Assembly (NCBI GenBank): GCA_023249225.1
Contig: JAHFDA010000004.1
Coordinates: forward strand, 1-62,143
Direction: 5' to 3'
Source of the DNA: a bacterium
Lineage (GTDB): Bacteria > Margulisbacteria > Marinamargulisbacteria > JAHFDA01
Length of the DNA stretch: 62,143 bases
The notes under the pieces are model-generated. The model did not search any database and was not told the origin of the DNA. It saw only the letters and a program-made list of their open reading frames with translations. Shown piece after piece: positions 10,301 through 17,635 of the stretch; positions within the stretch are counted from its first letter, which is position 1, and the number at the start of each line of letters is the position of its first letter. Position numbers and translations under genes: made by a program.

Positions 10301-11045
10301 TGGCCCGGTCGGCAGTGCTGTAGTTAATCGAAACAATGCGGCTGTTGCGCAGGTAGGGGTTGCGGACGCTCTGGGGATCCAGAATAAAACGAAACTTCCC
10401 TGGAACGCGGTGGCGTTCGTAAAGCTGAAAAAACTTGCGCCGCAAGTACTGAACGCTTTCGGGGCTGATATGTTTTCCCATCACCAGGCGTGTGGCCAGT
10501 TCTACATTTTTAAATTGTCCGCCATAAGAGAGGTTGCTCGAGCCTTCGTGTACGATGGTTTCTCCAGAGTGGATGTCACTGACAAGGGTAGACTTAATAT
10601 GCATCGATCCGCCGCTTAAACCTTTGGCCAGCACCCAATGCAGTTCAATGTTGGGATGCTCTTTTTTAGCTGCTTCCAGCATTTTTAACACCGAGTTGTC
10701 ACTCATGGCCTGCTGCTCCTCGTCGAGCACCAGGTACACCGCGCCACCACGGCGGGCCGCGTCGATTTTCTCGCGCATCAATTCACGGTCGGTAAACGAA
10801 AACATGACCGTCAAAATTTCGGGTTTTGGAAAACGGCGCAGGTCACGAATATAGCGCGCCTTAAACTGCTGATAATTCACAGGCCGATGCGGATCGTTCA
10901 TCAAAAAAGGATGTTCATCGGCTTCGGTAAAACTTGGAAAGTACAGTGTGCGGCTGGTGTGACCTGCAAAATCCAACCGGTGTAATGCGGGTGTGGCAGT
11001 GTGCTTTAAAAGTAAAGAAAACAGGACATCAGCAACCGCACACAT
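7353..11045 (-). CDS. Large protein with N-terminal single-HKD PLD-like nuclease domain (1230 aa)
   Basis: Residues of about 75-205 form a phospholipase-D-like domain: HIK at 149-151, followed after the usual spacing by GSSNLS (168-173), the HxK...GSxN signature. Only one HKD motif is evident, as in dimeric Nuc-type nucleases. The remaining 1000 residues are helix-rich and unrecognised. It is the first gene of a two-gene minus-strand unit with the HD-RecJ fusion. The GGAAAGGAAA Shine-Dalgarno lies about 24 nt before this ATG but only about 10 nt before an out-of-frame ATG that would encode a 16-residue peptide, so start usage is uncertain. PLD-like domains can be nucleases, phosphodiesterases or lipases; the RecJ partner favours nucleic acid as substrate (inference). 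Confidence 0.75.
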   Translation of the reverse strand: MCAVADVLFSLLLKHTATPALHRLDFAGHTSRTLYFPSFTEADEHPFLMNDPHRPVNYQQFKARYIRDLRRFPKPEILTVMFSFTDRELMREKIDAARRGGAVYLVLDEEQQAMSDNSVLKMLEAAKKEHPNIELHWVLAKGLSGGSMHIKSTLVSDIHSGETIVHEGSSNLSYGGQFKNVELATRLVMGKHISPESVQYLRRKFFQLYERHRVPGKFRFILDPQSVRNPYLRNSRIVSINYSTADRATVSTANLLQLALETVDDGSFFFLRRLADQHPEFELEIDRAGFFETELAELHDPALKNCVVDILNKVDDKVFIQPSPVENPVDEDTICGHSLHRRRRFLWAKLLCDYCSLDRTQTELLLAHALIGRLDKNKSLAALTSDQSALLRLAEHISSGKVIYTHVTLRDKDFPLPQLKTLPLRWINSSSPDVERHALDVLATAPAELLDALLQLIGLTSWEACSPEQLQVLTFADLLTRLYRTKTSTKGSPVFSEEDACLIMAAALLRQYLLTLDSPDRAHKLTDWKASLESKPQAQALIQLVEESFGKATEKSLLTSKKGLQYLITHLASQWPQLEERLGHRMVLPQQFETLLRDHVGVAPTWNVVPLPQGLAGIRSVDTLVLHKLLTRNQKVRGETIYQTWLRGEAQRLLQFLSDGSAAEGEKISDLHYLVLAEVLGHLSFEALQTQLKTLEAPTRAALKKLLLDANLGEREPAENKIREFCEKHGLPAAPKNQPVAEARMLLELLRIHGTLNETNLQEIGIVTLQSAQEQLATLSAAWASQPAIAAVKRMVAAAKEDHSVITLEINASLESVIAGVMAWRWIEGQGVDVNFELAPKVPANAIHMTITPASPKSAALDIQSQAVDFESLPRLLWHLPDGQEFLGKSGLALFALAAAAHEEMKARDTFLFYLWGIRQLETVGNIPGLDYVDVLRNFDHHDELRAYHSLTHFLERAIRQNRTEDVLMMLKSSNKLNALISFYNIAQRDIDVEHLSSEIARGIQQWASHPDQMPKFQLMYQFDTQHSNLSTRRFAGNWPTETLEAVAQKAAILLGQTVTVVSSSALESPISAHPLAASERPFDYYLELDAGAVTPTLAMLVQLCGPWLLRSKTAPHQSPQFMSRGFAIENYRIVGHGQHVLLKLAHPQHPDHCYQAIIYNGNRPDMRRVIHAARKSGQAADILFSVQRLSAASSDASDACQHSFNIGLIVKDIRPAQTDALSDPETKSK

Positions 11046-11154
11046 TTGTAAAACATCGTAAATGGATTTCCTTTCCAGTATCGGTACTTTTAGAAAGTAG
11101 AAATTAGTTGATGCGTTGTAAAATTTGTTGGGGCAGCCTCAATAGTAACGGTTT

Positions 11155-11197
11155 GCCCGATATATGGGTCGGCTATATATCGATGAACAATTCGGGC
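11155..11197. promoter_or_regulatory. Nested inverted repeats upstream of the prepilin peptidase gene
   Basis: CGATATAT (11158-11165) and ATATATCG (11175-11182) form a perfect 8-bp inverted repeat with a 9-bp spacer, flanked by GCCCGA (11155-11160) and TCGGGC (11192-11197). It ends 13 bp before the GTG start and just before a TAAAAT -10-like hexamer (11198-11203). The arrangement fits an operator for the secretion operon, but no regulator is identified. Confidence 0.45.
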
Positions 11198-11209
11198 TAA
11201 AATAAACCT

Positions 11210-11986
11210 GTGGCGCAGTGGTATGCATGTGCAGTGGTGGCGGTCTTTGGCGCTCTGGTGGGCAGTTATATCAATATGCTGGTTTACCGCCTGCCCCGTG
11301 AACTGGATACCGTCCGGCGGCGTTCATTTTGTCCGCACTGTCAGCATGTTTTAGGCGTGGTCGACCTGGTGCCCTTATTAAGTTATCTGTGGTTTCGGGG
11401 GCGCTGTCATTACTGTCAACAGGCCATCGGATTGCGTTATTTTCTGGTGGAGTTTTTTTTGGCTCTGTCTGCCAGCTGGCTTTGGTACGAATATTCTGGG
11501 CGCAAGAATTTTATGATATTGGGTTTTGTGCTCTTGGCGGTGGGCGTGGCGCTGATCCTGATTGATTTTGAGTTTCAGATTCTTCCAGACTCACTGACGC
11601 TGGGTTTTTTAGCCTTTACCTTGTTTATGATTTTCATGCGCGGATATACGGTTTCGTCAACGCTTGAGCGGACAGCGGTCGGGCTTACGTCAGGCGCGTT
11701 TATGTTTGCGTTGGCCTGGACGGCCAGCAAAATTCTTAAACAGGAAGCCATGGGTGGCGGCGATATCAAATGGGCGGCGGCCATGGGGGCAGTGCTGGGG
11801 TTTCCGCGCATTGTGGTGGGCCTCTTTCTTGGTTTTTTGATGGGTTCCCTGATTGCTATTTTTGCTTTGGCCGTGCTTAAAAAGGGTCGGCGTGATGCTA
11901 TTCCCTTTGGTCCGGCGCTGGTTCTGGGTACATGGGTTGCCTATTTTTGGGGTCAGAACCTGTGGGACTGGTATTGGAGGTTTTAG
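11210..11986 (+). CDS. pilD: Prepilin peptidase (A24 family, PilD/GspO)
   Basis: 258 aa polytopic inner-membrane aspartic protease that cleaves and N-methylates prepilins and pseudopilins. The zinc-ribbon-like pairs CPHC (41-44) and CHYC (66-69) mark the full-length bifunctional form. Catalytic Asp candidates lie in LILIDFEFQILPD (119, 127) and MGGGDIKW (185). It starts with GTG at 11210, six bases after a TAAAAT hexamer with no Shine-Dalgarno, so the mRNA may be leaderless. It heads an operon of four pseudopilin genes that it presumably processes, each carrying the GFSLxE-type cleavage site or a variant. Confidence 0.93.
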   Translation: MAQWYACAVVAVFGALVGSYINMLVYRLPRELDTVRRRSFCPHCQHVLGVVDLVPLLSYLWFRGRCHYCQQAIGLRYFLVEFFLALSASWLWYEYSGRKNFMILGFVLLAVGVALILIDFEFQILPDSLTLGFLAFTLFMIFMRGYTVSSTLERTAVGLTSGAFMFALAWTASKILKQEAMGGGDIKWAAAMGAVLGFPRIVVGLFLGFLMGSLIAIFALAVLKKGRRDAIPFGPALVLGTWVAYFWGQNLWDWYWRF

Positions 11987-11991
11987 CCTGC

Positions 11992-12393
11992 ATGGGCAAA
12001 CACAGCTACGGTCGGAGGACTCCACATGGTTTTTCACTGTTGGAATTCATACTTTCGCTGGGACTGGTGATGTTATTACTGACCGCCTGTCTGGGGCAGA
12101 TTTCACTGCGTTGGCAAGCGTTTAAGGCGCAGGAGATTCACCAAGAGTTGGTGGCGCGCTTGTATCAGCTTCGTCACCAGGCCATCTACCAAGGCGCATC
12201 GCAAGCTTTGCTTACAGAAGATTTTGTCAGTCTGGCGGGCCTGGTGTGGGTGCAAAAGCCGCTGCTGGGTTTTGCATCATCGGGTTATCCCAGTCTGGCG
12301 GGCACGATTAGTTTTCAGTGGGGGCCGCGCCTGCACAAGATCACCGTGCCGCCTGCCAGTGGAGCCATACGCGATGTCGTCGAAAGGCTTTAG
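11992..12393 (+). CDS. GspH/FimT-like pseudopilin
   Basis: 133 aa. A short basic leader ends in HG, then FSLLEFILSLGLVMLLL: the type IV prepilin cleavage site (G|F, Glu at +5) and hydrophobic helix. Start ATG 11992 has GGAGG 11 nt upstream. It lies 5 nt after the prepilin peptidase and overlaps the next pseudopilin by 20 nt. The short globular part is poorly conserved, so assignment as the GspH-type minor pseudopilin rests on position and size. It would form part of a pseudopilus tip in the periplasm. Confidence 0.75.
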   Translation: MGKHSYGRRTPHGFSLLEFILSLGLVMLLLTACLGQISLRWQAFKAQEIHQELVARLYQLRHQAIYQGASQALLTEDFVSLAGLVWVQKPLLGFASSGYPSLAGTISFQWGPRLHKITVPPASGAIRDVVERL

Positions 12394-12661
12394 TTTAATC
12401 GAGCTGGTGCTGGCCTTTGCGCTCCTGGCTGCGCTGGCCATTGGGGCGCTGATGTACATCAGTCAGCAGCGCGCCTGGCAATTGCGCTTACAGGGTGTGC
12501 GGGCCACTTTCAATACCCAACTGGCAGCCATCGAGGACGCCCGCGCTGCTGGCAGTGTTGCAGTGTTGTACGCTAAAACCAATATTCAGGTGACAGACGT
12601 GGGAACTTCCTTTCACAAAATTCAACAAGGCCCCTTGCTCACCTGGCGCTATCTTCCGTGA
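12374..12661 (+). CDS. GspI-like minor pseudopilin
   Basis: 95 aa. MSSKG|FSLIELVLAFALLAALAIGA carries a canonical prepilin cleavage site after Gly5, Glu at +5 and a hydrophobic helix. Start ATG 12374 has GGAG 9 nt upstream and overlaps the previous gene's end. The globular domain is only about 65 residues, as in GspI-type proteins. Its stop overlaps the GTG of the next gene (GTGA), indicating translational coupling. Confidence 0.75.
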   Translation: MSSKGFSLIELVLAFALLAALAIGALMYISQQRAWQLRLQGVRATFNTQLAAIEDARAAGSVAVLYAKTNIQVTDVGTSFHKIQQGPLLTWRYLP

Positions 12662-13098
12662 CGATTCACAAACGGCCGGGTTTTAGCTTAATCGAATTGG
12701 CCTTAGTGACCGGTCTCTTTGCGGTGCTTACAGCGGCCATGATGCCCCTATGGACGGGTTGGCAACGTTGGTGTCAACGTGCCTTTGACCAAGCGGTCAT
12801 TCAATGGGAAGGTGATTTTGTCTCGCAGCGTATCTTTTCCAAGGCCTTAGAATGCACGCATGCCAGTGTCGAAACCGGCCTTTTGCATTTTGAATTTACC
12901 GACCTTTCTCCTTTAAATATGGGGGTTTCTAACCAGCGATTTTACGAGCGGCGCGTCAGCACGCGTTATCTTACTTATGAGCCGACCAAGGTAGCCAACT
13001 GGAATGTACAACAGTCCGATGCTTTGATCACCGTGCAAGCCCAGCTTAGCCGTGGCGAAGCCCGGCAAGATTTAAACCTGTCTTTGGCGGCGCCATGA
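12658..13098 (+). CDS. GspJ-like minor pseudopilin
   Basis: 146 aa. MTIHKRPG|FSLIELALVTGLFAVLTAAM has the standard prepilin site with Glu at +5. The 120-residue remainder is of the length of small GspJ/PilW proteins. The GTG start overlaps the previous stop, and its own stop overlaps the next ATG (ATGA). Likely a component of the pseudopilus tip complex; it could equally be called PilW-like. Confidence 0.7.
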   Translation: MTIHKRPGFSLIELALVTGLFAVLTAAMMPLWTGWQRWCQRAFDQAVIQWEGDFVSQRIFSKALECTHASVETGLLHFEFTDLSPLNMGVSNQRFYERRVSTRYLTYEPTKVANWNVQQSDALITVQAQLSRGEARQDLNLSLAAP

Positions 13099-13529
13099 AT
13101 ACACAGACGCAACTCACCAGGGGTTTTGCGCTTATATTGTTATTGTTTTTAGGTACTGCCTTTATTGCCGGAGCGGGTACTTTGGCCAAGGTGGCAGCAC
13201 TGCAAACCCAGAGCGAATGTGAACGGCAAGCCTGGCATCGCGGGCGATTGGTGGCTTTGGGTGGGGTGGAATATGTGCGCTGGCTCCTTGGGCAAAATCA
13301 AGCTGTCTCGGTGGCCAAATTGACGCTTCCGGTGGCGGCCATGAGCCCGCAAGAAGCCGAAGCCATCAAGGCGCAAATGACGGCGGCGGTTTTTGATGTG
13401 CTGCCATTGCCAGAAGATATGGCATTGTGGTTGGCCTACGATCCCACCACGCATCAAGCACTGGCCTATTGTGAAGTCTATGTTTTTAAGCAATGCCAGA
13501 GCCGGATCTGTGTTAAGAAAATAATTTAA
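13095..13529 (+). CDS. GspK/PilX-like short pseudopilin
   Basis: 144 aa. A leader with TRG|FALILLLFLGTAFIAGAG lacks Glu at +5, which is typical of GspK/PilX-type proteins at the tip. GspK is usually about 300 aa, so this is a much shortened version or a PilX-like protein. Four Cys in the C-terminal half (for example CEVYVFKQCQSRICVKK) could form disulfides in the periplasm. ATGA overlap with the upstream gene. Confidence 0.6.
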   Translation: MNTQTQLTRGFALILLLFLGTAFIAGAGTLAKVAALQTQSECERQAWHRGRLVALGGVEYVRWLLGQNQAVSVAKLTLPVAAMSPQEAEAIKAQMTAAVFDVLPLPEDMALWLAYDPTTHQALAYCEVYVFKQCQSRICVKKII

Positions 13530-13565
13530 CGTAAAAATAATATTTTATATTTCTAAATTAATTAT

Positions 13566-13594
13566 TTGACGTAAATAAAAACTTAAAATATCCT
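13566..13594 (+). promoter_or_regulatory. Sigma70-type promoter inside the secretion operon
   Basis: TTGACG (13566-13571), a 17-bp spacer and TATCCT (13589-13594) in a very AT-rich 76-bp gap. The predicted start of transcription falls at about 13601, only a few bases before ATG 13606, so the downstream gene may be read from a leaderless mRNA. Confidence 0.5.
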
Positions 13595-13605
13595 TTAGCG
13601 CATCC

Positions 13606-14628
13606 ATGTTTTTAGGTTTTTCATTCATCGAGTGCTTTGCACTTGCGCCCACGGCAGCGTATCGGCTGCGCTTTGGCGCCCTGCATCTGCCACTGCGGCC
13701 AAACTGGATTCCGATCTTAAGCCGCTATTTTCCGCTGCAACTTCCGTGGATAACCATGCCAACCCTTCAAGTACCCGGAGATTTTTCAGGTTCTGATTGT
13801 GCTGCGCTGGCTTTGGAAATTGAATTGGCCATGCCGGGAAAAAAGGCCTTGGCCTGTCGGCGGGTTTCTGATCAAATATTAGAAATTTATGTGGCCGCTC
13901 CGGGATCCAACATTCACGGCGATGCCTGCCTGCGGGTACCCACAGGATGGCGCTCGCTGACCGGAGTGTCGCTGCGCAGTTTATTTTTTAGGCACGTACT
14001 GCTGTGGATTTCGGCCAGCCTTTTGGGGTTTGCTTTTTGGTCGCAATCCGTGGCGGCAAAACCTGCTCGTCCAGCCCAAAATATTTGTGTTGGCATTCAG
14101 CGTCCATCGATCAAACAACAACTTGTAAGGCGCCAAAGATCGTTTGGGCAGCTTAAAGCGATCATCAGCGTGCTTGAAAACATTCCGCAAGGCAGTGTGT
14201 GGCAGGCCGGGGACTTTGACTTGTCAAAGGCCGAAGGGCGGTACTGGGCGCTTAGCTCGATGCCCCGGGATTTGTGGCCTTGGTGCCAAAGCCAGGATCT
14301 CAAAGTCGAAACCTTCCAAGAAACCCAGGATCGGCATTGGTTGCTTGAGTTGTCAGTTCACAAAATTGCGGCAGTCAATTGCAGTCAAAACAACGAAACC
14401 GGTTTAGTACTGGCCCAGTTTACGGAACAATGGGCGCCTTATATCCAACGTTGTCAGATAGGCGACCCGCAAGTTGAACTGAAAATTCAAGCCGATTTAT
14501 CTACGTTGTTGGCGTTGGTCTCGGATTTTCCGGGCGTATTGATGCTGTGGCGCTTTGATGCTGAAGAAACGCTTTCACATCACTTGGTGTTTGAAATTTT
14601 ATCCCTGCCAAAGGAGCTGCCGCAATGA
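13606..14628 (+). CDS. Bitopic membrane protein, GspL/PilM-N-like assembly factor (putative)
   Basis: 340 aa. A roughly 125-residue N-terminal domain precedes one transmembrane helix (about residues 126-146, LFFRHVLLWISASLLGFAFW) and a periplasmic C-terminal domain of about 190 residues. That cytoplasm-membrane-periplasm topology, and the place between pseudopilins and secretin, match GspL-type inner-membrane platform proteins, but no clear family motif is visible and the N-domain is shorter than in GspL. A promoter precedes it in the only sizeable gap of the operon. Its stop overlaps the secretin start (ATGA). Confidence 0.45.
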   Translation: MFLGFSFIECFALAPTAAYRLRFGALHLPLRPNWIPILSRYFPLQLPWITMPTLQVPGDFSGSDCAALALEIELAMPGKKALACRRVSDQILEIYVAAPGSNIHGDACLRVPTGWRSLTGVSLRSLFFRHVLLWISASLLGFAFWSQSVAAKPARPAQNICVGIQRPSIKQQLVRRQRSFGQLKAIISVLENIPQGSVWQAGDFDLSKAEGRYWALSSMPRDLWPWCQSQDLKVETFQETQDRHWLLELSVHKIAAVNCSQNNETGLVLAQFTEQWAPYIQRCQIGDPQVELKIQADLSTLLALVSDFPGVLMLWRFDAEETLSHHLVFEILSLPKELPQ

Positions 14629-15443
14629 AATTTCTTAAAGATTTTTCTGGACTGATTTTAGGGGTGCTTATCCTTACGGCTTCTGCTTATGCCAAGCCCA
14701 TTTTTCAATACCACCTGGCGGCCCAGTCCGTTCAAAAATCGGCTCCCAACCCAGAGGTGGTACCCGCAGCTAAGCCTTTTGAAAATGCCCGCCAGGTGCG
14801 TTATGAGGTCAAAATTGTCGAGGTCAACCGTAGCAGTTTGCAGGCCAAGGGTATTCAGTTCGAAACCCTGGCCGGGGGTCTTAAAGTGGCCTTGCAATAT
14901 GGCGGCAATAACACGGTAAGCGAACTGTCGCAGGTATTGCAGTGGTTTGGCAGTCAAGGCGATGCCAATATCCTGGCGCAACCCTCGCTTCTGGCGCTAG
15001 AAGGCGAAACCTCGCGTATCCAGATTGGTGATCGCCTGCCAGTGGCAGTGCCCGCTTCGCAGTCCAGCGGGTCGGGGACAATATTATGGAAGCTCGATTA
15101 CATCGATAGCGGGGTCATTCTGCGGCTTAAGACTCTGGCGGTGGGTAGCGCCGATGTGGTGGCCGAACTTGAGACCGAAGTCAGCCATATCCGTGGTTGG
15201 ACCAGCACGCAGGCTGGAAGCTTTCCGATTTTATCGACGCGCAAGGCCGAAGCGGTGCTACGCATGTCGTTTGAAAATTCGGCCGTGATTGCCGGGCTGA
15301 TTGACGAAAACGAATACAACACCCAAAGCGGACTGCCGTTACTTTCAGATCTGCCTTTACTGGGGTTCTTATTTCAACATCAAAAACTCGAGCGTCAAAA
15401 ATCCGAGATTTTAATACTGGTGAAACCCGAGTTGGCGTCATAA
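14625..15443 (+). CDS. Miniature secretin (GspD/PilQ C-terminal domain only)
   Basis: 272 aa with a Sec signal peptide (about residues 1-23, ending SAYA). ANILAQPSLLALEGETSRI, the IGDRLPV segment, the GVILRLK strand and the terminal LPLLSDLPLLGFLFQ with ILILVKPEL are hallmarks of the secretin beta-barrel domain that forms the outer-membrane channel. Only about 40 residues precede this domain, so the N0-N3 ring domains of typical 550-700 aa GspD/PilQ proteins are absent. AAAGGAG 8 nt before ATG. Last gene of the pseudopilin operon; the ATPase and GspF-type platform protein must be encoded elsewhere if the system works. Confidence 0.85.
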   Translation: MKFLKDFSGLILGVLILTASAYAKPIFQYHLAAQSVQKSAPNPEVVPAAKPFENARQVRYEVKIVEVNRSSLQAKGIQFETLAGGLKVALQYGGNNTVSELSQVLQWFGSQGDANILAQPSLLALEGETSRIQIGDRLPVAVPASQSSGSGTILWKLDYIDSGVILRLKTLAVGSADVVAELETEVSHIRGWTSTQAGSFPILSTRKAEAVLRMSFENSAVIAGLIDENEYNTQSGLPLLSDLPLLGFLFQHQKLERQKSEILILVKPELAS

Positions 15444-15535
15444 TATCTTGAGGGATAACGCAACTGAAAAATTTTGTGCAATTTTGTTTGTGTGGCAACG
15501 ATAAATGTAGGTTGTTAACGGAAGGGGCCGAGTTC

Positions 15536-15787
15536 ATGGAAAAGAAACGCGCACAGGTCAGTGACAAGTTCTGGAAAGAAATGAAGGCGCGTGGTTTTAA
15601 TATCCGCCAGGAAAATGGTGGACGTTCCATTTCGGAGTACCGTTTTAGCTGGGTAGAGCGTTGTCCCGAGGGTTACCGGTTAAGCAGCTGCTATCACAAG
15701 GAACGGATTGTCTTTATTTCGGGCATGGTTTTTATCCGTACGGTTGAAAAAATCGAGAATATGCTTAAATATAAGCTGTTCGGCTAG
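15536..15787 (+). CDS. Small conserved-looking hypothetical protein (83 aa)
   Basis: MEKKRAQVSDKFWKEMKARG start, chosen at ATG 15536 because GGAAGGGG lies about 10 nt upstream; an in-frame GTG at 15476 would add 20 residues rich in Cys. Basic, single domain with three Cys in the visible reading, no signal peptide or membrane helix. No family recognised. It stands alone between the secretin and accC. Confidence 0.5.
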   Translation: MEKKRAQVSDKFWKEMKARGFNIRQENGGRSISEYRFSWVERCPEGYRLSSCYHKERIVFISGMVFIRTVEKIENMLKYKLFG

Positions 15788-15828
15788 AGCCCATTTTATA
15801 TCCTAAAATTTAGTATACTTGGGTCTTC

Positions 15829-17229
15829 GTGGCCAAGGCCGTTCAAAAATTCCGTAAGATTCTGATCGCCAACCGCGGGGAGATTGCCTTAAGAGTGATC
15901 CGTACCTGTCGCGAGCTGCATATTCCTTCGGTGGCGGTTTATTCCGAAGCTGACCGTGACAGTCTGCACGTTAAAATGGCAGACGAAGCTTACTGTATTG
16001 GGCCAGCACCCTCGGCTCAAAGCTATCTTAACGTTCCAGCCCTCTTAAGCGCAGCCGAAGTAGCCTGTGCCGATGCCATTCACCCAGGCTATGGATTTTT
16101 GTCAGAAAATGCAGACTTTATTGAAAAATGTCAGGCCCATGAAATTTGTTTTATCGGACCTGACCCCGAAGCGGTTCGGCGCATGGGCAACAAGGCCGAA
16201 GCAAAAAAAACCATGCGCCAAGCTAAGGTGAACGTCATTCCGGGTTCGAAAGATGTCATACGGGACGATGAGGCGGCCCTGGCCCTGGCACAAGAGATGG
16301 GTTATCCAGTCATTATCAAGGCTTCAGCAGGTGGCGGCGGCCGTGGTATGCGTGTGGCACACCATAACCACGAACTGCCTGCTCTGATGGCCACGGCCCG
16401 CCAAGAATCTCAAGCGGCTTTTGGAAACAGTGACATTTACATTGAAAAGTATATTGCTGAACCCAAGCACGTAGAGCTGCAGATCATGGCCGACCGCCAT
16501 GGCAACGTGGTGTATATGGGTGAGCGCGATTGCAGCATACAGCGGCGCCATCAAAAACTCATCGAAGAGGCTCCCTGTGCCATGGTAGACGAAAAACTGC
16601 GCCATAAAATGGGTGAGGTGGCCGTCAAGGCTGCCAAAGCCGTCAAATACGTGGGTGCAGGCACAGTCGAGTTTTTGCTCGACAAAAATGGCGAATTCTA
16701 CTTTATGGAAATGAATACCCGTTTGCAGGTGGAGCATTGTGTCACCGAAATGGTGACCGGCATTGACCTGGTGCGCGAACAGATTCTGGTGGCACTGGGG
16801 GAGCCACTCTCCTTCCGCCAAAAAGACATTCACATCCAGGGGCATGCGATCGAAATGCGTATCAACGCCGAAGATCCCAAGCGCAACTTTATGCCCTGTC
16901 CAGGTACCATCACGCTTTGGCATCCTCCTGGGGGCCCAGGCGTACGCATCGATAGCCATGCGTATGCCGGTTACAAAGTGCCGCCCAATTATGATTCCAT
17001 GATTGGAAAACTAATCGTCTGGGGCGCTGATCGTGCACAGGCCATTGCCCGTGCCGAGCGTGCGTTGCATGAATTCATTGTTGACGGTGTTAAAACCGTT
17101 ATTCCTTTTCATCAGGCGGTCATGAATAACGCTTTTTACCGCAACGGCACTTTTAGCACCAACTTTATTGCCCGCCGTATGAATCTTACCGAACTAGAGG
17201 ATACCACCACCCATGGGGCGCAGACATAA
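15829..17229 (+). CDS. accC: Biotin carboxylase (AccC)
   Basis: 466 aa, ATP-grasp enzyme that carboxylates biotin on BCCP for malonyl-CoA synthesis. KILIANRGEIALR at the N-terminus, HPGYGFLSEN, the glycine-rich ATP loop ASAGGGGRGM, ERDCSIQRRHQK and EMNTRLQVEH are all present. GTG start at 15829 is 9 nt after TATACT (15814-15819) with no Shine-Dalgarno. accB, usually just upstream, is absent here. It overlaps nusB by 17 nt, so it is part of the nusB-rib unit. A second biotin-carboxylase gene, fused to BCCP, lies at 53686-56154. Confidence 0.95.
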   Translation: MAKAVQKFRKILIANRGEIALRVIRTCRELHIPSVAVYSEADRDSLHVKMADEAYCIGPAPSAQSYLNVPALLSAAEVACADAIHPGYGFLSENADFIEKCQAHEICFIGPDPEAVRRMGNKAEAKKTMRQAKVNVIPGSKDVIRDDEAALALAQEMGYPVIIKASAGGGGRGMRVAHHNHELPALMATARQESQAAFGNSDIYIEKYIAEPKHVELQIMADRHGNVVYMGERDCSIQRRHQKLIEEAPCAMVDEKLRHKMGEVAVKAAKAVKYVGAGTVEFLLDKNGEFYFMEMNTRLQVEHCVTEMVTGIDLVREQILVALGEPLSFRQKDIHIQGHAIEMRINAEDPKRNFMPCPGTITLWHPPGGPGVRIDSHAYAGYKVPPNYDSMIGKLIVWGADRAQAIARAERALHEFIVDGVKTVIPFHQAVMNNAFYRNGTFSTNFIARRMNLTELEDTTTHGAQT

Positions 17230-17635
17230 CGCGCGGCGCCTGGCGATGCAGGTGCTCTATCAAATGGATTTGCGGCCCGGACGCACTGAAGAAGCCAAAA
17301 CTTTGGCAATTGACGGCAGCCAGTCCGAACCCGCCACCAAAGCCATGGCTGACCACTTTGTCAGTGGCGTGTGGCAACACCTTGCCGAGCTGGATGGCCA
17401 TATTCAAAAACGTTCTGAACACTGGCGTATTGACCGCATCAGCAGCCTGGACAAAGCTATATTACGCTTGGCACTGTTTGAATTGTTTTACGAAGATACG
17501 CCTGCGCAAGTGGTGGTGGACGAAGCCATTGAAATTGCCAAGGCGTATTCCGGCGACGATGCTCATAAATTTATTAATGGTATTTTGGGCAGCGTCATTG
17601 AAGCGCGCAAGACGTTAAACCCAAAACCAGAATAA
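17213..17635 (+). CDS. nusB: Transcription antitermination factor NusB
   Basis: 140 aa. ARRLAMQVLYQMDL at the N-terminus and the C-terminal stretch with DKAILRLALFELFY, VVVDEAIEIAKAYSGDDAHKFINGIL are diagnostic of NusB, the all-helical RNA-binding partner of NusE/S10 at boxA. Start overlaps accC (GAGG just upstream), stop abuts riboflavin synthase (TAAATG). Linkage of nusB with rib genes is common in bacteria. Confidence 0.95.
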   Translation: MGRRHNARRLAMQVLYQMDLRPGRTEEAKTLAIDGSQSEPATKAMADHFVSGVWQHLAELDGHIQKRSEHWRIDRISSLDKAILRLALFELFYEDTPAQVVVDEAIEIAKAYSGDDAHKFINGILGSVIEARKTLNPKPE

